Position numbers and translations under genes: made by a program. Below are positions 1 through 10,346 of a DNA stretch of 64,000 nt, one piece after another (position 1 is the first letter of the stretch; each line of letters opens with the position of its first letter). The DNA is from Rhizophagus clarus (lineage: Eukaryota > Glomeromycota > Glomeromycetes > Glomerales > Glomeraceae), in assembly GCA_015698045.1 (NCBI GenBank), contig BLAL01000218.1, positions 186,001-250,000 of the forward strand. Reading direction: 5' to 3'. The notes beneath the pieces were generated by a model that worked only from the letters and a program-made list of their open reading frames with translations, did no database searches and was not told where the DNA came from.

Positions 1-1920
1 TTTCTTCCTTCTATTCCTCCTGAAGTAAGAAATAAATCTGTTAAGCCACCTTATTTATTGCAATAAGAAGAACAACTATCTCCATACTGGGATGATGCAA
101 TTGATAAATATTTTGATCGTCCATCTGATGATATATTTAATAATATAACATATCCTTTATATCATCGTAATTATATTATTCAAAAAAATCAACCAACTAA
201 TGGAATATATTATATAGATAAAAAAAATCGCTTTGTAAAAAAACGTCAAAAAGAAATTCTTGTACGTTTTCAACATCTAACTATTGAACAATCAGAGTCA
301 TTCTTTTATCAACAATTACTACTCAGATTACCTGTTAATAATGAAGCTGATTTAAAAAATTCTTATCCAACCTATAAAGCTCATTTTGAAGCCAAATATC
401 CTGCTGAATTCTCATTAACTTTAAATCATGTGCAAAATTCAATGCAATCAAATATTCAAAAATATACAAAAAATTATCAAAATCTAATTGATAAATTAAT
501 AACTTCATTGCATACAAATTTACAACATATAATTAGAATCCAATTATTTAATTTATTACAACAACCTAATCCTTCAACAAATCTTTCTTCAATATTATTC
601 TCTGAAGATCAATATAAAATATTTAATATACTTATAAATAATTGGGGACAACGAAATAATTCTAAGCATCCATACTTTTTTTTAACTGGTTCAGCAGGTA
701 CTGGTAAATCTTTTATTACACAGCAAATTGTAAATTTTTTAACTAAAAAAAATATTAAATATTTATTAATGGCACCTACTGGAGTCGCTGCTAAAAATAT
801 TGATGGTCAAACTATACATTCTGCACTACATATTAGAAATACACAAGTATATTTTGAAACTTTATCTTATTATAACGATCAGCAAAAAAAGGAGCTTAGT
901 CAGATTAAAGCTATTATTATTGATGAAGTATCAATGGTATCATCTGCTTTTTTATCATTTATTAGTTCATTATTTGCAAAAATTCACAAAAATTCATTAC
1001 CTTTTGGTGGAATTCCAACCCTACTCATTGGAGATCTTGCTCAACTTCCACCTGTTAATGGTAAACAAGTTTTTTTTGCACCAGAATGGCTTGAATTTTT
1101 TCCACTTTTTCTTACTACTTCTCATAGACAATGTGAAGACATGTTATTTTATAAAATATTGCAAGAAATTCGAGTTGGAAAATTAAGTCCACAAACAATA
1201 AGCTTGATTAATGAAAAAGTATTATCTTATCAAAGTAGTGTTACATCAATTGATACTTCTTATATTTGTGGATTTCGTCATGATGCTGATTCAATTAATA
1301 ATTTAATTTGTGGATTTCTGCCCACTTCTAATAATGATACATCTTCTGGATCATTAATATCAATGGCTGTTGATCATATTAATAATAATAAATGTGAGCC
1401 AAAAGAATGTAATAAGCAATTTAAACATTATACTAACTTGCCATCTGAATTGATAATAAGAGAAGGTGCAAGAGTAATGTTCTTAACTAATAAATTATTT
1501 AAAGAAGAACTTTGCAATGGATCAATTGGTATCATAACCAAAATAATAGATGAAAATCGTATAGAAGTAGTATTTCCTATAAATTCTGAAATAAATCAAA
1601 TAATAGTAGAAAAAATTACTGCTTATTTTAATATGAATGGAATTCCAGCACAAAGAACACAATTTCCACTCCAAAATGCATTTGCATTAACTGTACACAA
1701 AACACAAGGCCTTACATTACCTCATGCTACTGTATCATTAGATGAACAAATGTTTGCCAATGGACAGGCTTATGTGGCAATGAGTCGTGCTAAATCTTGG
1801 AAAAATTTAGAAATTCGTTCTTTTAATCCAAATGCAATAAGAGTGGATAATGAAATGTTACAAGAATTAGATAGATTACAACAAAAATATAATACTTTAC
1901 AATCTAAATATATTTCATAA
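1..1920 (+). pseudogene. Helitron-type Pif1-like DNA helicase, 3' part, with in-frame stop
   Basis: The reading frame enters from the left edge and runs to TAA at 1918-1920, broken by an in-frame TAA at 64-66 directly after CAA. The longest open stretch begins at a GTG at 430 (496 codons), but the same frame is open from 67, so 430 is not a real start. Helicase motifs are clear: Walker A GSAGTGKS near 688-711, Walker B IIIDEVS near 913-933, GDLAQLPPV near 1030, and a C-terminal LTVHKTQG...YVAMSRAKSW block. The part before the Walker motif (with KKRQKEILVRF and FFYQQLLLRLP) resembles the linker ahead of the helicase in Helitron Rep/Hel proteins. Pif1-family helicases are 5'-3' DNA helicases, and in Helitrons they act in rolling-circle transposition. 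The Rep part would lie left of the window. No convincing Helitron 3' terminus was found. A stand-alone Pif1 paralogue is the alternative. Confidence 0.85.
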
Positions 1921-1949
1921 TTAATTAATAAATAAAGTTTACTATTTTA

Positions 1950-3618
1950 AAGCTCACTAACTTGTGCATAATTGCCCTAGTTTTTTTATTATCATTATTT
2001 TTTTCATTATTATATTTTTGTTTTTATTTTTTTGAAATATAATGATAATAAAGTAATAAACCAATAAAATTCTATTGTACTTAATCTTGTCAATTAAAAA
2101 AAAAATAAATAACGATTTGTTTTAATCATTTTTAATTGTTTTTAACAAAAAAAATCATTTTCATAAAATCGTTTTTAATGGAAAAACAATGAAAAAATTA
2201 TGTTCTGAATGGGTTAGATCAATTCGAGTGACTGGTTAGGTTAACTCGATTAACCCATTTCAACCTGAAGTTAAAAGAAAGTGCCGAGACACTTCTTTAC
2301 ACTAAATGATTGTAAAAGAAACGGTCCAGTATTTATTTTTAGAATTTTATGCGAAAAAAATGCCAAACCATTTTTTCGTAATAGTTAACACAAAAAACCT
2401 CCGCTTTTTTTTGTAAATTTAATTTAAACCACTAAAAAGATGTTAAAAGAATGGTTTAAACCACTTTTTTAATATTATTTTTAAATTAAAAAAAAACGTT
2501 TTTTAATAATTTTTTTTTAAATTAAACGCTTAAAAAAAAATTTATTGTTTTTTTTAAAATACGCTTAAAAAAAAACTTTTTTTAGCATTTTTTTTAATTA
2601 AATGCTTAAAATAATTAAACGCTTAAAAAAAGCGGTTTTTTAATCGAATGCTTAAAAAGCGTTTTTTTAATCGAATGCTTAAAAAGCGTTTTTAATAATT
2701 TTTTTTTTTAAAATTAAAACGATCCAGTATTTTTTTTTAAAATTTTATGAAAAAAAAATGCTAAAACGTTTTTTCGTAATAGTTAACACAAAAAACCTCG
2801 GCTTTTTTTATAAATTTAATTTAAACCACTAAAAAGATGTTAAAAGAATGGTTTAAACCACTTTTTTAATATTATTTTTAAATTAAAAAAAAAACATTTT
2901 TTAATAATTTTTTTTTTAAATTAAATGCTTAAAAAAAAATTTATTGTTTTTTTTAAAATACGCTTAAAAAAAAACTTTTTTTAGCATTTTTTTTAATTAA
3001 ATGCTTAAAAATAATTAAACGCTTAAAAAAAGCGGTTTTTTAATCGAACGCTTAAAAAGCATTTTTAATAATTTTTTTTTTTTAAAATTAAAACGACCCA
3101 GTATTTTTTTTTAAAATTTTATGAGAAAAAAATGCTAAAACGTTTTTTCGTAATAGTTAACACAAAAAACCTTGGCTTTTTTTTATAAATTTAATTTTAA
3201 ACCACTAAAAAGATGTTAAAAGAATGGTTTAAACCACTTTTTTAATATTATTTTTAAATTAAACGTTCAAAAAAAAATGTTTTTTAGTTAAAAAGAAGCG
3301 TTTTTTAATATATATTTTTTAAAATTAAACTTAAATTAAATGCTTAAAAAAAGCATTTTAATATTTTTTTAAAATTAAGCGCTTAAAAAAAATTTATTTA
3401 GTTTTTTTTAAAATTACGCTTAAAAGAAAACTTTTTTTAGCGTTTTTTTAATTAAATACTTAAAAATAATTAAACGCTTAAAAAAAACGTTTTAAATATT
3501 TTTTCTAAAATTAAACGCTTAAAAAAAGCATATTTTTAATTAAACGCTTTAAAAAAGCGTATTTTAATTAAATCTTTTTTTTTTAACTAGAGTAATTTGG
3601 GTACAAGTTAGTGAGCTT
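1950..3618. mobile_element. Non-autonomous element with ~34-bp terminal inverted repeats
   Basis: Imperfect inverted repeats lie at 1950-1983 and 3585-3618. Both read AAGCTCACTAACTTGT from the outside and end with CTAGTT. No coding capacity is seen inside. The interior is three tandem copies of a ~0.39-kb AT-rich unit. The same outer motif bounds the 5928-6560 element, so this is a family. A target duplication could not be recognised at the ends. Confidence 0.65.
2321..3560. repeat. Three tandem copies of a ~0.37-0.40-kb AT-rich unit
   Basis: Copies start near 2321, 2719 and 3093, each with ACGRYCCAGTATTT. Each continues through TAATAGTTAACACAAAAAACC and TTTAAACCACTAAAAAGATG, then a run of short palindromes such as GCTTAAAAAAAGC. 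The third copy is diverged at its end. The unit fills most of the surrounding inverted-repeat element. Confidence 0.75.
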
Positions 3619-4053
3619 CAATACCGATCAGTTTCAGTATCAAAATGGTTTCAGTTTACGATCAAACCAAAATATTCATCACTGTGGTTTCTATGTCGAT
3701 TTTACAATTTTCTGAACCGACTTTACCAAATTAATTTATGATAATAAAAAAAAATGAGAAACCCATTTTCTTTGTCATTTAATAAATTTAGAGCTCCGAA
3801 CGGGTCGGTTCTATTTGGGTAACTTACTCTGACCTAACCTGATGACCCGAAAGTATTCGGGTTACACTTTTTAATAAATTATCATAAAAAAACGTTGCGA
3901 AATGTTTTTTTTAAATTAAAGTATGCATTAAAAACATTTTTGCAACGTTTTTTATTGAGTTGTTAAAAAAAAGTTATGAAACGTTTTTTTAATTAAATTA
4001 TGTATTATTCGTAACGTCATTTATCAAATTTTAAAAAAAACTGTTGCGAAATG
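3619..4053. other. Non-coding; solitary TAGAG-type transposon end
   Basis: No gene is seen. At 3789 the sequence TAGAGCTCCGAACGGGTCGG matches the ends of the hAT-like elements at 4054 and 7734, but no partner end pairs with it nearby. From about 3890 the DNA becomes degenerate ACGTTGCGAAA-type repeat. Confidence 0.5.
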
Positions 4054-5254
4054 TAGAGTTCCAAATGGGCGGATAGGGTCGGGTAATTGACTTAACCTGA
4101 CCCGTGATATTCAAGTCGGAATTTTAAATCAAAAAAAATTATTAAGTTTCGACAATTTTATATATGAAAAAATTTTAATAACAAAAAAAAATGATTTTCT
4201 TAATCGTTTTTAATAACAAAAAAATGATTTATTAATCATTTTAATAACAAAAAACAAATGATTTATTAATCGTTTTAATAACAAAAAACAAACGATTTAT
4301 TAATCATTTTAATAACAAAAAACAAACGATTTATTAATTGTTTTTAATGACAAAAAAAAAATGATTTATTAATCATTTTTAATAACAAAAATAAAACAAT
4401 TTATTAATCGTTTTTAATAACAAAAAAAAATGATTTATTAATCATTTTTAAATAATAACAAAAAAGACGATTTATTAATCATTTTTAAATAATAACAAAA
4501 AAGACGATTTATTAATCATTTTTAAATAACAAAAAAAACCGATTTATTAATCATTTTTAATAACAAAAATAAAATGATTTATTCATTGTTTTTAATAATA
4601 AAAAAAACGATTTATTCATCATTTTTAATAACAAAAAAAAAACGATTTATTCATCATTTTTAATAACAAAAAAAAACGATTTATTCATCATTTTTAATAA
4701 CAAAAAAAACAATTTATTTATCGTTTTTAATAACAAAAAAAATGATTTATTAATCATTTTTAATGACAAAAAAATAGACGATTTATTAATCGTTTTTAAT
4801 GACAAAAAAAAACGATTTATTAATCATTTTTAATAACAAAAAAAAACGATTTATTAATCGTTTTTAAATAATAACGAAAAAAAAAATGATTTATTAATCA
4901 TTTTTAATAATAACAAAAAAGACGAATTATTAATTGTTTTTAAATAATAACAAAAAAAAATGATTTATTAATCGTTTTTAAATAATAACAAAAAAAAACG
5001 ATTTATTAATCGTTTTTAAATAATAACAAAAAATGATTTATTAGTTGTTTTTTAATAATCATTTTTAATAATAAAAAAACGATTAACCAAACTTTAAATA
5101 TAAAAATGCCAGAACTAATAGTTTCAGCATTTTTTTTTCAGCATTTTTATTTAACCTAAATATATTGGGTCAATGGGTCGGATCAGGTACCCGACTAACA
5201 CTGACCCGACCCGAAAATTTTGGGTCAATCCGTCGGGTCAGATTCAAAGCTCTA
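4054..5254. mobile_element. hAT-like non-autonomous element filled with minisatellite (copy A)
   Basis: The left end is TAGAGTTCCAAATGGGCGG and the right end is ATTCAAAGCTCTA. Eight-base flanks GCGAAATG (4046-4053) and GCGAAACG (5255-5262) match at 7 of 8. TAGAG fits the YARNG terminal consensus of hAT transposons, and 8 bp is the hAT target-duplication length. The subterminal arms are rich in GGGTC/GACCC, and the middle is a hairpin-forming array. There is no ORF. It is a shorter, more diverged relative of 7734-10346. Confidence 0.6.
4165..5095. repeat. Hairpin-forming minisatellite, ~33-40-bp unit (array A)
   Basis: About 25 copies of a unit built on CGATTTATTAATCG followed by TTTTTAATAACAAAAAA. 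Each unit core is self-complementary (AACGATT-TATT-AATCGTT) and could fold as a small stem-loop. Copies differ mainly by C/T changes (CGATT versus TGATT) and by A-run length. Confidence 0.85.
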
Positions 5255-5262
5255 GCGAAACG

Positions 5263-5833
5263 TCTTTTTGAAATTAAATTATATATAACTGATATCAAAA
5301 ACGCGCATCGTTTATTTTAATATCAAAAAAAAAAATTGCGAAACTTTTTTTTAATTATAAGAAAAACGTTGTGAGACGTTTTTTTTTTAATTAAATTATA
5401 TATATCTGATATCAAAAAACTCGCAACGTTTTTTAATATCATAAAAAAACATTGCGAAATGTTTTTTTAATTAAATTATGCAATGTTTTTTTTATTAAAT
5501 TACATACCAAAAAACTTTTCGTAACGTTTTTTATCAAATTACGCTGTGAAGAGTTTTTTTTATTAAATTGTATATATTAAAAAATATATTCGCAATGTTT
5601 TTTTTATCAAATTATCGAGAAAACGTTTGCGTAATAGTTTTTTTTTATTAAATTATACGTTAAAAAACAGTTTTGACAAATTATCAAAAAATGTTGCTAA
5701 ACGTTTTTATTAAATTATACATTAAAAAACATTTGGCAACGTTTATTAATAGCTTATAAAAGAATTTTTAAAAAACGTTGCTATTCTCATTTAATTCATA
5801 AATAAAAAACGGTTCGCAACTTTTTTTGCGACC
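5263..5833. repeat. Degenerate ACGTTGCGAAACG-type repeat
   Basis: Irregular repeats of AACGTT(G/T)CGAAACGTTTTTT and TTAAATTATATAT(C/T). The same sequence type flanks the larger minisatellite element at 7560-7725 and 10355-10560. No gene is present. Confidence 0.6.
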
Positions 5834-6483
5834 ATGATAAATTTAACAATGAAAATTTGCCAAGGACTCAGACCAAGGTTTAACGATAAAAATATCACAA
5901 TTGATTAACCGTTAATATACATAAACTAAGCTCACTAACTGTACTAAAAGAGCCCTAGTTATATCATCATAAAAATTTGGCAAAATCATGTGAAATATTG
6001 AATCAGATACAATTAAACCAAAAAACGATCAATAATCTTATCAAGTAATAAATTATTTGTTTTTTATTAGTGTATTGTTATTTAAAGTTAATTATTAAGA
6101 TTTTTTTTTGCAGATATTAATTTTTTTTTTATCATATTTTATATTTTGCCAAAAATGAACAACAATCGATTCATCAGATCACTGCTTTTCTTGATGACAA
6201 TACTGCAAATGCAATTTATCAAATTTTTTTCTATAAATAATTTTTGTAAAATTGTTAATTTAAAAATACTTCACACAAAATATCTTAATAAAATTCGAAT
6301 GAGTAAGGATTAATTTGGGTGATCCATCGGTTGGGTTATCAGATCATGACTCAATATCGGTTCAGGTAACAGTTTTGACTTGACTCGCTTAATCCATTGA
6401 CTCACCATAATGGTAGACGTTCTGATCATGACTTGCTAATCTGCTATACCGATCTGATCTTTTTTTAAACGAAAAAAAAAATA

Positions 6484-6517
<34 letters not shown>

Positions 6518-6656
6518 AATTGTAAAAAAACTAGGGCTCTTTTGTACAGTTAGTGAGCTTAGTTTAAATATATTGACAGTTAATCAATTGTGGTATTTTT
6601 ATTGTTAAACCTTGGTCTGAGTCCTTGGCAAATTTTCATTGCTAAATTTTTATCAT
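5834..6656. repeat. Large inverted repeat, ~127-bp arms
   Basis: The arm 5834-5960 pairs with 6529-6656 in inverted orientation with few differences. A marker shared by both is GCCAAGGACTCAGACCAAGG. The inner part of each arm is the AAGCTCACTAAC...CCCTAGTT terminus; the outer ~95 bp of each arm is not shared with the 1950-3618 element. Confidence 0.75.
5928..6560. mobile_element. Second AAGCTCACTAAC terminal-inverted-repeat element
   Basis: It is bounded by AAGCTCACTAACTGTAC-type ends, inverted, reading inward to CCCTAGTT. There is no ORF. The interior holds GATC-rich and poly-T tracts. The inverted similarity continues outside these ends to 5834 and 6656, so either the true ends are further out or the element sits between two inverted copies of another sequence. 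Confidence 0.6.
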
Positions 6657-7184
6657 CACTTATAACATGTGTGGCATGGTGGTAAACCTGAATAATATTA
6701 TTGTCTAAATAAATGCTTAGCATGTAATACCTGAACAGATAAATCATGTTTACTTAGATTGACTATTTAAATGCTTTAAGATATGACTTTATATGCAAAT
6801 ATATAATTCCTATTTATTTTTGATTAGTTTAGATTTCCATATATTATATATATGTATATTTTAATTTCACATTTGTGCTCCAAAAAATAACCAATTTAAT
6901 CTAAAAAATTTTGAATTTATCTATAAACATTTAAAGTGTAAAATATGCAGTATGTAAAATTAGTTTTTATTAACATGATTTTGTCTGTCCTGATATGTCA
7001 GAGTAATAGACAATCTGTCTGTATTATTTAACCACATATTTCACATATAATTTTTTTTACTTTGATCCAAAAAATAAACAATTAGATAATAAGATTTTCA
7101 TTATCATCATCTCATTCCTCCATCTTCTTCTAAGCTCTCACATGACTCAAAAAGTCAGGAAGATGAGATTGTTAATCTTGGATG
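6657..7184. other. Intergenic, nothing recognised
   Basis: AT-rich single-copy-looking DNA. No ORF, RNA or repeat could be supported. Confidence 0.4.
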
Positions 7185-7383
7185 CCCTATAAAAAAAGAA
7201 TGTCCGGAAATTGTCATTGAAAATGTCCAGAAAATGTCTGTCTATCCAGAAAATGTCCCAGATTTTGCAATATTCAGGACATTAGGGTTCTGGTCAAATG
7301 TCAAGAAAATGTCCGGAATATTGCAATATTCCGGACATTTTCTGGATAGGCAGACATTTTCTGGACATTCTTTTTTTATATGG
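7185..7383. mobile_element. CCCTATAAAA-family MITE, fold-back copy (199 bp)
   Basis: The ends are CCCTATAAAAAAAG and, inverted, CCATATAAAAAAAG. A 3-bp direct repeat ATG lies at 7182-7184 and 7384-7386. The body is nearly a fold-back with several copies of AATGTCC(A/G)GAAA. It shares ends and subterminal motifs with 16768-17417 and 58573-59160. The short ORFs on both strands mirror the inverted structure and are not genes. Confidence 0.8.
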
Positions 7384-7733
7384 ATGGTGAAGGTCCACTC
7401 AAACGTTGTCCACGTTTTTGCATGGTTGTCGTAAAGTAGGTGAATCGACACCCGGGCTAACTGAGTCGAGTATTAATATAAACTCAGAATCGACTCAAAT
7501 ATCACGTGACTATAAGATCCTTGAATCAAACTCACGAACTGACCCGTGTTGACTCGACTTGAATTATAATTTAATAAAAGACGTTTAGCAACGTTTATAA
7601 TTTGTCAAAAAACGTTGCGAAATATTTTTTTTTTTAATTACGGAAATTATTATTAAAAATCCGCGGTAAATATACATCAAAAAACGTTTTTGCAACGTTT
7701 ATCAGTAAAATATCAAAAAAAAGTTGCGAAATG

Positions 7734-10346
7734 TAGAGTTCCGAACGGGCGGATGGGGTCGGGTAATTGACTTAACCTGACCCATGATAATCAAGTCGGG
7801 TTATCAAATTCATGACCCATTTTATATCAAAAAAAATTGTTAAGATTCAACACTTTTATATATGAAAAAATTTAAATAATAAAAAAAAACGATTTTCTTA
7901 ATCGTTTTTAAATAATAACGAAAAAAAAAAAAAAGATTTTCTTAATCGTTTTAATAACGATTTTTTAATAGCAAAAAATAAACAATTTTCTTAATCGTTT
8001 TTAATAACAAAAGAAAAAAACGATTTGTTAATCGCTTTTAATAACAAAAGAAAAAAACGATTTGTTAATCGCTTTTAATAACAAAAGAAAAAAACGATTT
8101 GTTAATCGCTTTTAATAACAAAAGAAAAAAACGATTTTTTAATCGCTTTTAATAACAAAAGAAAAAAACGATTTGTTAATCGCTTTTAATAACAAAAGAA
8201 AAAAACGATTTATTAATAGTTTTAATAACGATTTTTTAATAGCAAAAATAAACGATTTTCTTAATCGTTTTTAATAACAAAAGAAAAAAACGATTTATTA
8301 ATAGTTTTAATAACGATTTTTTAATAGCAAAAATAAACGATTTTCTTAATCGTTTTTAATAACAAAAGAAAAAAACGATTTATTAATAGTTTTAATAACG
8401 ATTTTTTAATAGCAAAAATAAACGATTTTCTTAATCGTTTTTAATAACAAAAGAAAAAAACGATTTATTAATAGTTTTAATAACTATTTTTTAATAGCAA
8501 AAAATAAACGATTTTCTTAACCGTTTTTAATAACAAAAGAAAAAAACGATTTTTTAATCGCTTTTAATAACAAAAGAAAAAAACGATTTTTTAATCGCTT
8601 TTAATAACAAAAGAAAAAAACGATTTGTTAATCGCTTTTAATAACAAAAGAAAAAAACGATTTATTAATAGTTTTAATAACGATTTTTTAATAGCAAAAA
8701 TAAACGATTTTCTTAATCGTTTTTAATAACAAAAGAAAAAAACGATTTATTAATAGTTTTAATAACTATTTTTTAATAGCAAAAAATAAACGATTTTCTT
8801 AACCGTTTTTAATAACAAAAGAAAAAAACGATTTGTTAATCGCTTTTAATAACAAAAGAAAAAAACGATTTGTTAATCGCTTTTAATAACAAAAGAAAAA
8901 AACGATTTATTAATAGTTTTAATAACGATTTTTTAATAGCAAAAATAAACGATTTTCTTAATCGTTTTTAATAACAAAAGAAAAAAACGATTTATTAATA
9001 GTTTTAATACCGATTTTTTAATAGCAAAAATAAACGATTTTCTTAATCTTTTTTAATAACAAAAGAAAAAAACGATTTATTAATAGTTTTAATAACGATT
9101 TTTTAATAGCAAAAAATAAACGATTTTTTAATCGCTTTTAATAACAAAAGAAAAAAACGATTTGTTAATCGCTTTTAATAACAAAAGAAAAAAATGATTT
9201 ATTAATAGTTTTAATAACGATTTTTTAATAGCAAAAATAAACGATTTTCTTAATCGTTTTTAATAACAAAAGAAAAAAATGATTTATTAATAGTTTTAAT
9301 AACGATTTTTTAATAGCAAAAATAAACGATTTTCTTAATCTTTTTTAATAACAAAAGAAAAAAACGATTTATTAATAGTTTTAATAACGATTTTTAATAG
9401 CAAAAATAAACGATTTTCTTAATCGTTTTTAATAACAAAAGAAAAAAACGATTTATTAATAGTTTTAATAACGATTTTTTAATAGCAAAAAATAAACGAT
9501 TTTCTTAATCGTTTTTAATAACAAACAAAAAACGATTTTCTTAATCGTTTTTAATAACAAAAATAAACGATTTTCTTAATCGTTTTTAATAACAAAAAAA
9601 AATGATTTTCTTAATCGTTTTTAATAACAAAAAAAACGATTTTCTTATAACAAAAGAAAAAAAGGATTTTCTTAATCGTTTTTAATAACAAAAAAAGGAT
9701 TTTCTTAATCGTTTTTAATAACAAAAGAAAAAAATGATTTTCTTAATCGTTTTTAATAACAAAAGAAAAAAAGGATTTTCTTAATCGTTTTTAATAACAA
9801 AAGAAAAAAAGGATTTTCTTAATCGTTTTTAATAACAAAAAAAAAACGATTTTCTTAATCGTTTTTAATAACAAAAGAAAAAAACGATTTTCTTAATCGT
9901 TTTTAATAACAAAAAAAAAAAAGGATTTTCTTAATCGTTTTTAATAACAAAAACGATTTATATTCGTTTTTAATAACAAAAACGATTTATATTCGTTTTT
10001 AATAACAAAAACGATTTATTATTCGTTTTTAATAACAAAAAAAAGTGATTTTTTAATAACAAAAAAAAACGATTTTCTTTATCGTTTTTAATAACAAAAG
10101 AAAAATAGGATTTTCTAATTGTTTTTAATAACAAAAAAAAAGATTATTAATCGTTTTTAATAATCGTTTTTAGTAATAAAAAGCCGATTTAGCCAAACTT
10201 TAAATATAAAAACGCTGGGACTAATAGTTTCGGCATTTTTTTTTCAACGTTTTTTGTCGGGTCAACGGGTCAGTTCAGGTACCCGATTAACCCTGACCCA
10301 ACCCGAAAATTTTGGTTCAACCAGTCGGGTCAGATTCGGAGCTCTA
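7734..10346. mobile_element. hAT-like non-autonomous element with large minisatellite (copy B)
   Basis: It starts TAGAGTTCCGAACGGGCGG and ends ATTCGGAGCTCTA. Flanks GCGAAATG (7726-7733) and GCGAAACG (10347-10354) agree at 7 of 8 positions. The terminal YARNG motif and the 8-bp flank are as in hAT transposons. The subterminal blocks of GGGTC/GACCC match copy A almost base for base. Copy A has the same two 8-bp flanks, so the pair may be copies of one nested composite rather than two independent insertions. Confidence 0.6.
7875..10180. repeat. 2.3-kb minisatellite with higher-order repeat (array B)
   Basis: The basic unit is ~33 bp (CGATTTGTTAATCGCTTTTAA then TAACAAAAGAAAAAA). A higher-order unit of about 85 bp joins a TTTATTAATAGTTTTAATAA part, an ATTTTTTAATAGCAAAAATA part and a TTTTCTTAATCG part. 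It recurs roughly a dozen times between about 8200 and 9500, alternating with runs of the simple unit. After 9500 the array is simple and more diverged. Confidence 0.85.

Noticed and set aside
800-1186. 128-codon ORF inside the helicase
   Set aside because: Another frame of the Pif1-like coding region.
1921-1990. Helitron 3' end (CTAG after a hairpin) downstream of the helicase
   Set aside because: The CTAG at 1977-1980 is part of the AAGCTCACTAAC terminal inverted repeat of another element; no proper 16-20-bp hairpin precedes it.
7234-7451. Overlapping ORFs on both strands of the fold-back MITE
   Set aside because: They mirror the inverted repeat and have no coding signature.
7875-10180. 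CRISPR-like array
   Set aside because: No distinct spacers; it is a tandem minisatellite in a fungal genome.
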